Source of the DNA: Streptomyces bacillaris
GTDB taxonomy: Bacteria > Actinomycetota > Actinomycetes > Streptomycetales > Streptomycetaceae
Direction of reading: 5' to 3'
Length of the DNA: 64,000 bases
Assembly: GCF_003268675.1 (NCBI RefSeq)
Contig: NZ_CP029378.1
Coordinates: forward strand, 2,170,001 to 2,234,000
Below the pieces are notes generated by a model, which did no database searches, was not told where the DNA came from, and saw nothing but the letters and a program-made list of their open reading frames with translations. Below are positions 18,606 through 27,444 of this stretch, piece after piece. Both the position numbers and the translations under genes were made by a program. Numbering within the stretch: the first letter of the stretch is position 1; each line of letters starts with the position of its first letter.

Positions 18606-19328
18606 ATGTCACCCGCTCTGCGTGCGAGCCGTGCGCGCGCCCAACTGACCATCATGGAACCGCCGTCGACAGTCGGCGCCAAGCCGGGCGGCAGACTCGC
18701 CCAGCTCACGCTCCAGTTCAACCCGAACAAGCTGTCACTGAGCAAGAGCACCGAGTGGCGGCGCACCCCGTCCCGGATGGCCGGGCAGTCCGCGCTGCCC
18801 GAGTTCGTGGGGAGCGGGCCGCGTTCACTCTCGCTGGAGGTCTTCCTCGACGCGACGGCGACCCATGACAACTCCGTGGAGAAGGCGGTGGAGCAGCTGA
18901 TGATCGCCTGCGTGCCCACGCCGACCAGTCTCGCGCGCAAGACGCCCGCGAGCCCCTGGGTGCGGTTCGACTGGGGGACGTCACGGACGACCTCGTTCGA
19001 CGGTGTGCTCTCCAACCTCTCCGTCTCCTACACCCTGTTCGACGTGGACGGGAAGCCGCTCCGCGCCACCTGTTCTCTCTCCATCGAGGAGGCGAGCGTC
19101 GACCCGGCGGGCCAGAACCCCACCTCGGGGTCGAAGGAGGCGCGGCGGACGCACCGGGTCGTGGCCGGGGACAGTCTGCCGCTGCTCGCCTGGCGGGAGT
19201 ACGGCGACGCCACCGCCTGGCGGACGATCGCGGAGGCCAACGACATCGACAATCCCATGCAGTTGACCCCGGGCAGCGAACTCCTCGTGCCGGGTCTGGA
19301 AGACCATCTCGCGGAGGGCCGCCGATGA
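18606..19328 (+). CDS. LysM-domain baseplate protein (Cis7/Pvc7-like)
   Basis: A 240-residue protein. An N-terminal domain (LAQLTLQFNPNKLSLSKSTEWRR, then RSLSLEVFLDATATHD) matches the CIS tube-associated LysM family. A C-terminal LysM-like module (about 180-232) has THRVVAGDSLPLLAWREYGDA, WRTIAEANDIDNP and LTPGSELLVPGL. In related systems the protein sits between the inner tube and the spike; LysM here need not bind peptidoglycan. GGAAGGAGG lies 6 bases before the ATG. Its stop overlaps the spike start (ATGA). Confidence 0.94.
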   Translation: MSPALRASRARAQLTIMEPPSTVGAKPGGRLAQLTLQFNPNKLSLSKSTEWRRTPSRMAGQSALPEFVGSGPRSLSLEVFLDATATHDNSVEKAVEQLMIACVPTPTSLARKTPASPWVRFDWGTSRTTSFDGVLSNLSVSYTLFDVDGKPLRATCSLSIEEASVDPAGQNPTSGSKEARRTHRVVAGDSLPLLAWREYGDATAWRTIAEANDIDNPMQLTPGSELLVPGLEDHLAEGRR

Positions 19329-21094
19329 CCGCGTCCTCCCCGGGGCGTTCCTTCGCCGCCGACCCCATCGTGGAGATCCCCGCCGAGCTTCCGCTGGGCT
19401 GGGCCGCCCAGTTGGTGAGCTGTGTGGTCGACGAGAACATCGGCCTGCCGGACACCGCCGTGCTGACCTACCGGGACCCGGACCACGATCTGCTGAGCGA
19501 GAGCGGGATCACCCTCGGCACCCCGCTCAAGATCTCCGTCGTCACCGTCCAGGACCGGGCCCGTGAGCGGCTGTTCACCGGCGAGGTGACGGCGATCGAG
19601 CTGGACCACGACACCACCGGCACGTTCACCGTGATCCGGGCGTTCTCCCGGGCGCACCGGCTCCAGCGCGGCCGGAAGGTGGTGGCGTACCGGAACATGA
19701 AGACGGCGGACATCGTGCGGAAGGTCGCCGCGGGCGCCGGGCTGACCTGCGGCAAGGTCGAGGCGGCGCCGATCACGTACAAGCAGCTGACCCAGCCGAA
19801 CGTCTCCGACTGGGAGTTCCTCCAGCATCTGGCGGCCGAGAGCGGGGCGCAGGTGCGGGTGGACGATCAGGGCGTGCTCCAGTTCACCAGGCCCAAGCCG
19901 GCGTCCTCGGCGCCCTCGCCCGACACCCGGGCCGCCAAGCACCCGATGGTGCTGGAGTACGGGGACAACCTGCTCGCGCTGCGTGCGGTGGTGACCGGGT
20001 CGGACGGGGCCGGGGACGTGGAGGTGCGCGGCTGGAACGTCGACACCAAGACCCGGCTGGTGGCGCGGGAGCAGTCCGTGCGCAGCAGGACCGTGACGCC
20101 CGGGATGAGCCCGTCGGTGGCGGCCGGGGCGTTCGGCGCGAGCGCCCGGATGACCGTCGCCGACACCCCGTACCGCACCCAGGCGGAGACCACGGCCGTG
20201 GCCGGGGCGGTGTCGGCGCAGGTCAGCTCGGGGTTCGGGGAGATCGAGGCGGTGGCCTTCGGCAACCCCCAGCTGCGGGCGGGCGAGCCGGTGGCCCTCG
20301 GCAACGTGGGCCCCGCCTTCTCCGGCCGCTACACCGCCACCGCCGCCCACCACGTCCTGGAGCCGGACGGCGGCTACCGCACCACCGTGATCGTCAGCGC
20401 CTCCCCCGACCGTTCGCTGGCCGGGCTGACCGGCGGCGGTGCCCCCTCGCGCGGCCCGCGCATCCCCGGGCTCGCGATCGGCGTGGTCACCGACATCCGC
20501 GAGGGCAAGGGCCAACGGGGCTGGGTGCGGCTGAAGTTCCCCTGGCTCGACGACACGTACGTCACCGACTGGGTCCGTACGGTGCAGTGGGGCGGCAACG
20601 GGGGCGGCGGGGTCTTCAGCCCCGAGGTCAACGACGAGGTGCTGGTCGGCTTCGAACAGGGGCTGCTGGACAGCCCGTACGTCCTGGGCGGCCTGTACAA
20701 CGGCATCGACCGGCCGTCCGAGCATGACGTCCCGCTCGTCGACAAGACCAGCGGCAAGGTCAACCGCCGTTCCCTGGTGTCCCGTTCGGGCAACCGGCTG
20801 GAGCTGCTGGACACCCCGCGCGGCCCGTCGGGGGTCCGGCTGGCGAGCGGGAACAAGCGGCTCGAGGTCCTGCTGGACGAGCGGAAGAACGAGATCGCCC
20901 TGACCGTCTTCGCCCCCGGCTCCAAGCGGCCGCAGAGTTCCGTGACGCTCTCCTCGTCGGGCATCACGCTCGACGCCGGTACGGGGAACGTCGAGGTCAA
21001 GGGGCGGTCGGTGACCATCAACGGCAAGACGGGGGTCACCGTGGACGGCGGCCTGCTCGCCGTGCTGAAGGCCAAGCTGATCCGCATCAACTGA
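19325..21094 (+). CDS. VgrG/GpD-like spike protein (Cis8/Pvc8-like)
   Basis: A 589-residue central spike protein. Residues about 1-380 are a GpD/VgrG gp27-like hub (RERLFTGEVTAIEL, VSDWEFLQHLAAESGAQVRV). A gp5-type OB fold follows (about 385-470: GVVTDIREGKGQRGWVRLKF, VNDEVLVGFEQGLLDSPYVLG, LYNG). The C-terminus is a beta-rich needle (VTLSSSGITLDAGTGNVEVKGRSVTING). It has no enzymatic extension, so it is a plain spike that PAAR would sharpen. It is coupled to the LysM gene by ATGA. Confidence 0.96.
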   Translation: MTASSPGRSFAADPIVEIPAELPLGWAAQLVSCVVDENIGLPDTAVLTYRDPDHDLLSESGITLGTPLKISVVTVQDRARERLFTGEVTAIELDHDTTGTFTVIRAFSRAHRLQRGRKVVAYRNMKTADIVRKVAAGAGLTCGKVEAAPITYKQLTQPNVSDWEFLQHLAAESGAQVRVDDQGVLQFTRPKPASSAPSPDTRAAKHPMVLEYGDNLLALRAVVTGSDGAGDVEVRGWNVDTKTRLVAREQSVRSRTVTPGMSPSVAAGAFGASARMTVADTPYRTQAETTAVAGAVSAQVSSGFGEIEAVAFGNPQLRAGEPVALGNVGPAFSGRYTATAAHHVLEPDGGYRTTVIVSASPDRSLAGLTGGGAPSRGPRIPGLAIGVVTDIREGKGQRGWVRLKFPWLDDTYVTDWVRTVQWGGNGGGGVFSPEVNDEVLVGFEQGLLDSPYVLGGLYNGIDRPSEHDVPLVDKTSGKVNRRSLVSRSGNRLELLDTPRGPSGVRLASGNKRLEVLLDERKNEIALTVFAPGSKRPQSSVTLSSSGITLDAGTGNVEVKGRSVTINGKTGVTVDGGLLAVLKAKLIRIN

Positions 21095-21169
21095 CCCCAT
21101 CAACTGGCTTCGCGCTCAAGTCCACTGACCCTGTATCAACTCACTTCCGCAGCTAGGAGAACCCCGGCC

Positions 21170-21487
21170 ATGCCCCCCGCAGCCCGTACGGGCGACAGCA
21201 CCGCCCACGGTGGCCTGATCGGCACCCCGCCCCCGGGCGCGGTGGCCGTCGCCACCGTGCTGATCGGCGGCCGGCCCGCGGCCGTCACCGGGAGCCTGCA
21301 CGTGTGCGTGGTCCCCCCGCACGCGGCCCTCGGGCCGGGCAACGTGATCATGCCCAACCCGGCGGCGGCCGTCTCCGGCCCGGTGCTGATCGGCGGGCTG
21401 CCCGCCGCCCGGATGGGCGACAGGACCACCTGCGGCGCGCCCGTCATCAGCGGCGCGCTCAACGTCCTGATCGGGGGCGCGATATGA
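21170..21487 (+). CDS. PAAR-domain spike tip protein (Cis10/Pvc10-like)
   Basis: A 105-residue PAAR protein with PAARTGDSTAHGG and two VLIGG.PAA(V/R).G repeats that make the three-sided cone, and His and Cys residues (AHGG, HVCVVPPH, TTCG) placed to bind the structural metal. It caps the spike. AGGAG lies in the leader, 76 bases after the spike gene. There is no C-terminal toxin extension. It overlaps the gp25 gene by ATGA. Confidence 0.95.
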   Translation: MPPAARTGDSTAHGGLIGTPPPGAVAVATVLIGGRPAAVTGSLHVCVVPPHAALGPGNVIMPNPAAAVSGPVLIGGLPAARMGDRTTCGAPVISGALNVLIGGAI

Positions 21488-21909
21488 GCGGCGACGGATT
21501 CATCGGGCGCGGCTGGGGCTTCCCCCTGCGCACCGGCCCGACCGGCGGGATCGCCCTGGTGGAGCGGGACCGGGAGATCGAGGAGGCCATCGGGCTGATC
21601 CTCGGTACGGCACCGGGCGAGCGGCCGATGCGGCCGGAGTTCGGCTGCGGCATCCATGACTACGTCTTCGCGCCCGGCGACGGCGCGACCGCCGGGCGGA
21701 TCGCCCAGGAGGTCCGCACCTCGCTGGAGCGGTGGGAGCCGCGGATCGAGGTGACGGACGTGGTGATCGCGTTCGACGCGATCGAGGAGGGCACGCTCTA
21801 CATCGACGTGCGCTACACCGTGCGGGCCACCAACGACCTGCGGAACCTGGTGTTCCCCTTCTACACGATCCCCTCGGAAGAAGGCTCGTCGGAAGCGGGT
21901 GTGCGCTGA
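21484..21909 (+). CDS. gp25/GPW-like baseplate protein (Cis9/Pvc9-like)
   Basis: A 141-residue member of the gp25-like baseplate wedge/sheath-initiator family: GRGWGFPLRTGPTGGIALVERD, the characteristic LGTAPGERPMRPEFGCGIHDYVF motif, and a C-terminal LYIDVRYTVRATNDLRNLVFPFY. It nucleates the sheath in contractile tails. ATGA overlap with the PAAR gene and a TGATG overlap with the next gene show tight coupling in a spike-to-baseplate order. Confidence 0.96.
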   Translation: MSGDGFIGRGWGFPLRTGPTGGIALVERDREIEEAIGLILGTAPGERPMRPEFGCGIHDYVFAPGDGATAGRIAQEVRTSLERWEPRIEVTDVVIAFDAIEEGTLYIDVRYTVRATNDLRNLVFPFYTIPSEEGSSEAGVR

Positions 21910-23870
21910 TGGCCCTGCCCTCCCCCAACCTGGACGACCGGCGCTTCCAGCAGCTCGTCGACGAGGCCAAGCGGTACGTCCAGCAGCGCTCGCCGGAGTG
22001 GACCGACCACAATGTGTCGGACCCCGGGGTCACGCTGATCGAGACGTTCGCGTACATGGTCGACCAGTTGCTGTACCGGTTGAACCGGGTGCCGGACAAG
22101 AACTACGCGGCCTTCCTGGACCTGTTGGGCGTGACCCTGTTCCCGCCGACCGTCGCCCGTGCCGAGGTGGACTTCTGGCTCTCCGCGCCGCAGCCGGAGA
22201 CCGTGCACCTGGTCGCCGGGACCGAGGTGGCGACCGCGCGCGGGGAGGCGGAGGAGCCGGTGGTGTTCACCACCTCCGACGACCTGCCGATCGTGCCGAG
22301 CGAGCTGGTCCGGCTGGTGACCGCGCCGAAGACCGGTGACCAGACCGACCGGACCGGGCCGCTCGGGGCGGGCAAGGACATCCCGTGCTTCTCGCCGCGC
22401 CCGGAGCCGGGTGACGCGCTGCTCTTCGGGCTGCCCACCGCCGTACCGCGCTGCATCGTCGCCGTAGGCCTGGACAGCCGGGTGGAGGGCGTGGGCGTCG
22501 ACCCGCGGCAGCCTCCGCTGGTCTGGGAGGCGTGGGACGGGGCCCGGTGGGTGGAGTGCGCGACCGGGGACGACACCACCGGCGGGCTCAACCGGCCGGG
22601 CGAGGTCATCGTGTTCGTCCCGGCCGGGCACACCGCGTCGGTCGTCGCCGGGACCCGGGCGGGGTGGCTGCGCTGCCGGGTGACACCGCCCGAGCCGGGC
22701 CAGCCGTTCTACTCCGAGTCGCCGACGATCCGCGAGGCCGAGGTGTTCACGGTCGGCGGTACGGCCGCCGTCGAGCACGCGGAGACCGTGCTCGACGTGC
22801 CCCTCGGGGTCTCGGAGGGGGTGGCCGGACAGCGGTTCTCGGTGAGCCGGGTGCCGCTGCTGATGGACGGCGACCCGCCGGTGGTCCAGGTGTCGACCGC
22901 CGAGGGCTGGCAGATCTGGACGCCCGTCGAGCACTTCGGGGCCTCCGCGCCCGGTGACCGGCACGTACGGATCGACGCGGTCTCCGGGGAGTTCGCGTTC
23001 CCGCCGGAGGTACGGGAGCCGGACGGCACGATGCGTGCGTACGGGGCCGTCCCGGCGAAGGGCGCCCAGCTCCGCGTCCCCCGCTACCGCACGGGCGGCG
23101 GGTCGGCCGGGAACGTGGCCCGGGGCGCGATCTCCGTGCTGCGCAGCTCGGTCCCGTACATCGCGCGGGTCGACAACCGGGAGGCGGCGACCGGGGGCGT
23201 GGACGGGGAGACCGTCGAGAACGCCAAGGTGCGCGCCCCCAACATCCTGCGGGTGCAGGAGCGGGCGGTCACGGCCCGGGACTACGAGGTCATCGCCCAT
23301 GAGGCCGCGCCCTCGCTGTGCCGGGTGCGGTGTCTGCCGGCGGTGGCGGGCGAGGGCGGTGCGGTACGGGTGCTGGTGGTGCCGGACGCGGTCCCGGACG
23401 AGGGCGGCCAGCTGCGGTTCGAGCAGCTGATCCCGTCGGACCAGGTGCTCGCGGCGGTGGCCCGGCGGCTGGACGAACGCCGTCTGGTGGGGACCCGGCT
23501 GGTCGTGGAGCCGCCCGCCTACCAGGGCGTCACGGTGGTGGCCCGGCTGGTCGCGGCCCCGGGCGAGGTGGACCGGGTGCGCGCGGAGGCGCTGGAGGCC
23601 CTGTTCCGGCTGATCGACCCGCTGCGGGGCGGTGCGGACGGTACGGGGTGGCCGTTCGGGCGGCCGGTGCAGTACGGGGAGGTGTTCGCCGTGCTCCAGC
23701 AGGTGCGGGGGGCCGGTCTGGTGGAGGAGGTCCGGCTCTTCCCGGCCGACCCGATCACCGGGCGGCGCGGCGGCGCGGTGGACCGGATCGACGTGGCCGC
23801 GGGCGCGCTGGTCTTCTCCCACCAGCACCAGGTGATCGTCACGCCGAGCGGGCCGGGTGAGGGCGTATGA
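21909..23870 (+). CDS. Baseplate J-like assembly protein (Cis11/Pvc11-like)
   Basis: A 653-residue baseplate wedge protein. It begins ALPSPNLDDRRFQQLVDEAKRYV...WTDHNVSDPGVTLIETFAY, the hallmark of the putative baseplate assembly family found in CIS loci. It continues through a beta-rich middle and a C-terminal gpJ-like part (LQQVRGAGLVEEVRLFPADP). The ATG at 21909 shares its A with the previous stop. It forms the baseplate wedge with the tail protein encoded next (ATGA overlap at 23867). Confidence 0.95.
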   Translation: MALPSPNLDDRRFQQLVDEAKRYVQQRSPEWTDHNVSDPGVTLIETFAYMVDQLLYRLNRVPDKNYAAFLDLLGVTLFPPTVARAEVDFWLSAPQPETVHLVAGTEVATARGEAEEPVVFTTSDDLPIVPSELVRLVTAPKTGDQTDRTGPLGAGKDIPCFSPRPEPGDALLFGLPTAVPRCIVAVGLDSRVEGVGVDPRQPPLVWEAWDGARWVECATGDDTTGGLNRPGEVIVFVPAGHTASVVAGTRAGWLRCRVTPPEPGQPFYSESPTIREAEVFTVGGTAAVEHAETVLDVPLGVSEGVAGQRFSVSRVPLLMDGDPPVVQVSTAEGWQIWTPVEHFGASAPGDRHVRIDAVSGEFAFPPEVREPDGTMRAYGAVPAKGAQLRVPRYRTGGGSAGNVARGAISVLRSSVPYIARVDNREAATGGVDGETVENAKVRAPNILRVQERAVTARDYEVIAHEAAPSLCRVRCLPAVAGEGGAVRVLVVPDAVPDEGGQLRFEQLIPSDQVLAAVARRLDERRLVGTRLVVEPPAYQGVTVVARLVAAPGEVDRVRAEALEALFRLIDPLRGGADGTGWPFGRPVQYGEVFAVLQQVRGAGLVEEVRLFPADPITGRRGGAVDRIDVAAGALVFSHQHQVIVTPSGPGEGV

Positions 23871-24460
23871 GCGGCCGGGCCGCCGTACCCGGGCTGCCGA
23901 GCCGCTACCCGATCGGTGAGCTGCTGCCCGCCCTGTACGCCGACGACGACCTGGCCCAGCGGTTCACGGCCGGGCTCGACACGGTCCTGGCCCCGGTGCT
24001 CTCCACCCTGGACAATCTGCCCGCCTACTTCGACCCGGCCCTCGCCCCGGCCGACTTCCTGCCCTGGCTGGCGACCTGGGTGGGCGCGGGCATCGACCCG
24101 GCCTGGCCGCCGGAGCTGCAACGGGCCGTGGTGGCCCGGGCGGTGGAGCTGCACCGGTGGCGCGGTACCCGGCGCGGCCTGGTCGACCATCTCCGGCTCT
24201 GCTTCGGCGTGCACGCCGACGTACGGGACGGCGGGGGCGTGGCGTGGTCGGTCGAGCCCGGTACGGAGCTGCCCCCGGCCCCGACCGGTGAACTGCTCGT
24301 ACGTGTCTGGCCCGTGGCCCCCGGCGCCACGGTGGACGCGGCCCGCGTCCTGGAGGTGGTGACGGCCTCCTGCCCGGTCCACCTCACCTGCCGGGTGGAG
24401 ATCCTGCCGGGCCCGCCGGAGGCGGCGCCCGGGACGGCCACAGAGACGACGGGAGGCTGA
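23867..24460 (+). CDS. Tail protein I-like baseplate protein (Cis12/Pvc12-like)
   Basis: A 197-residue phage tail protein I family member: PSRYPIGELLPALYADDDLAQRFTAGLD, DNLPAYFDPALAPADFLPWLATWVG and the hallmark RAVVARAVELHRWRGTRRGL. In P2-like tails and CISs it forms the outer baseplate with gpJ. Here it is about 200 residues, so it lacks the long fibre-binding extensions known in some systems, consistent with the absence of a tail-fibre gene nearby. Confidence 0.95.
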   Translation: MSGRAAVPGLPSRYPIGELLPALYADDDLAQRFTAGLDTVLAPVLSTLDNLPAYFDPALAPADFLPWLATWVGAGIDPAWPPELQRAVVARAVELHRWRGTRRGLVDHLRLCFGVHADVRDGGGVAWSVEPGTELPPAPTGELLVRVWPVAPGATVDAARVLEVVTASCPVHLTCRVEILPGPPEAAPGTATETTGG

Positions 24461-24464
24461 CGCG

Positions 24465-25850
24465 ATGCGCTCGTGTCCGGCGTGCGGAACGGCCAACCGC
24501 GAGGACGACGACTTCTGCGGCAACTGCGGTGCGTACCTGGGGTGGTCGACGGAGCCCCGGCGCACCCCGGCGGCGCGCGAACCGGAGCCCGCGCCTGCGC
24601 CCGCACCCGAACCGGCCCCTGAGCCGGTCCCGCAGCCGGAGCCGGAGCAGCGGTCGGCGCCGGAGCCCGTACGCGAGGGTCGTACTCCCCCGGAGCCCGC
24701 GACCGTGCCCACACCTGCGCCGCGCCCGGAAGCGGCACCGGCACCGGCACCGGCACCGGCAGCACCGACGCCTGCCCCGAAACCGGAACCAGAGGCACCG
24801 GCACCCCCGGCGGCCGGGCCCGCGATCCCCGCCGCGCCCGTCGCCGCCCCGCCCGCCGTACCCCCACGCCCGGCAACAGCCCCGACGCCTCCCGCAACGC
24901 CGACACCGACACCCCCACCCCCGCCGAGCGCCCCACCGAACGGCGCGCCGACGGCTGCCCGTACCACCCCCGTCCCCTCGCGCCCCACCTCCGTACCACC
25001 GCAACAGCCCCGGCAGCCCGCTCCGGCTCCCGCTCCCGTACGGCCGGCCGCCCCCCAGCCCCCGGACGAGGCGCCCATCGGCGCGGTCCAGCCGGCCAGG
25101 CCCGTCGCCCGGCGGCCCGTCGTGCGGCCGGTGGAGACGGACGAGGCGGTGGAGGGGGAGCCGTGTCCGGCCTGCGGTACGCCGAACGCGCCCGGGCGCA
25201 GGTTCTGCCGCCGGTGCGCGGCGCCCCTCCGGGCGAAGGCGGAGACCGCGCCGCTGCCGTGGTGGCGGACGGTGTGGCCGTTCCGCCGCCGGGTGCGGGT
25301 CCGCTCGGGGCGGGCGCTGCGGCGGATCCTGCTGGTGCTGGCGGTCGTCGGGCTGCTCTTCGTGGGCTTCCTGTTCCTGCCGGCCGGGCGGGTGATCTTC
25401 GAGGACGTCCGGGACAAGCTGGGCGGCACGGCGGAGATCAGCCCCTCCGGGGTGACCGCGAGCGCCGAGGCCCCCGGCCATCCGGCGGGCGCGGCCGTGG
25501 ACGGCCTGACCAACAAGTACTGGGGCGCACCCGCCCTCGGCGCATCGCTGACGGCCAGCTTCGGGACACCGTTCCGGCTCGTCGGGGTGGTCCTGCACAC
25601 CGGGGCGTCGACGGAGCCCGAGGAGTTCCGGCGGGAGCCGCGGCCGGTCCGGGCGGACCTGATCGTCACCACGGTGGACGGCACGGTCCACGAGAAGGAG
25701 CTGACGCTCAACGACAAGCCCGGTGAGCAGACGGTACGGACCGGGATCAGCGATGTCGTCACCGTCCGGCTCGTCCTCCGGGAGGCGGCGGGCGAGTCGA
25801 AAGGACGTCCGATCGCGCTAGGGGAGATCGAATTCTTCAAGCGCACCTGA
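24465..25850 (+). CDS. Zinc-ribbon, transmembrane, discoidin-like membrane protein (CisA-like candidate)
   Basis: A 461-residue protein. An N-terminal zinc ribbon (CPACG...FCGNCG, residues 4-21) is followed by a Pro/Ala/Glu-rich linker of about 200 residues and a second zinc ribbon (CPACGTPNAPGRRFCRRC, about 234-252). An Arg-rich stretch, one transmembrane helix (RILLVLAVVGLLFVGFLFLP, about 287-308) and a C-terminal beta domain like the discoidin/NADase-type glycan-binding fold (about 320-461) complete it. The order implies zinc ribbons in the cytoplasm and the beta domain outside. It lies 5 bases after the tail protein I gene and ends the operon. From memory, a membrane protein called CisA docks Streptomyces cytoplasmic CIS at the membrane; this gene fits that description, but identity is not proven. 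Confidence 0.8.
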   Translation: MRSCPACGTANREDDDFCGNCGAYLGWSTEPRRTPAAREPEPAPAPAPEPAPEPVPQPEPEQRSAPEPVREGRTPPEPATVPTPAPRPEAAPAPAPAPAAPTPAPKPEPEAPAPPAAGPAIPAAPVAAPPAVPPRPATAPTPPATPTPTPPPPPSAPPNGAPTAARTTPVPSRPTSVPPQQPRQPAPAPAPVRPAAPQPPDEAPIGAVQPARPVARRPVVRPVETDEAVEGEPCPACGTPNAPGRRFCRRCAAPLRAKAETAPLPWWRTVWPFRRRVRVRSGRALRRILLVLAVVGLLFVGFLFLPAGRVIFEDVRDKLGGTAEISPSGVTASAEAPGHPAGAAVDGLTNKYWGAPALGASLTASFGTPFRLVGVVLHTGASTEPEEFRREPRPVRADLIVTTVDGTVHEKELTLNDKPGEQTVRTGISDVVTVRLVLREAAGESKGRPIALGEIEFFKRT

Positions 25851-25923
25851 GGGTTGAGGAAAGGGCGCATATTCCAGGGGCACAGACACCTCACTGTCAC
25901 GTTCAACCCCAGAAGCCCCTCAA

Positions 25924-25940
25924 CTGCTCATATCTGCTCA
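25924..25940 (+). promoter_or_regulatory. Direct repeat CTGCTCA-N3-CTGCTCA upstream of the terpene cyclase
   Basis: Two exact copies of CTGCTCA at a 10-base interval (25924-25930 and 25934-25940) on one DNA face. A TTGACT hexamer follows at 26004-26009. Seen in sequence; the regulator is unknown. The rest of the 290-base gap (25851-26140) shows no gene. Confidence 0.35.
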
Positions 25941-26032
25941 GCCGTTCGGTTCGATGAAGCAATTCCGGTCACATATGGCTTCCCTTCATGACTCCACAAG
26001 CGGTTGACTGGGCATCACACATGGTGACGTGA

Positions 26033-27148
<1,116 letters not shown>

Positions 27149-27290
27149 GGGCACCTCGGCACGCGGGGGTCCGGACGGCGGGAGCTTTCCGGACCTCCGA
27201 GCACAGGCATCACGAAAAGCCCCATACCGCCCCCAATCCCCATCGGTGGCGGTCGACCGCATCACATCGCGCCAGATCGGAAAGAAACAG

Positions 27291-27427
27291 GACCGGTCAG
27301 TAGCGATCGCATGGAAGACTGTGGCGCGCAAGCATGTCCCGGGTCGCCCCACCGGCCGGGCCGACCACTGCGTCGTGCCCCCGGTCGACGACTGACCGGT
27401 CGGAATGCCATGTCTTCCACCACAGTC
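27291..27427 (+). promoter_or_regulatory. Structured leader of the amidase gene
   Basis: GACCGGTCAGT (27291-27301) is the exact complement of ACTGACCGGTC (27391-27401), 11 pairs. Inside and across it, TGGAAGAC (27312-27319) matches GTCTTCCA (27412-27419), and GACTGTGG (27317-27324) matches CCACAGTC (27420-27427) just before the GGGG ribosome site. The arms cross, so they would make a pseudoknot or compete. It does not show the hallmarks of the c-di-AMP (ydaO) riboswitch. A candidate RNA switch only. Confidence 0.4.
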
Positions 27428-27444
27428 CCCGGGGATAACGACAC

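Noticed and set aside
27301..27440. ydaO (c-di-AMP) riboswitch in the amidase leader
   Set aside because: The conserved ydaO core sequences are absent, although paired arms exist.
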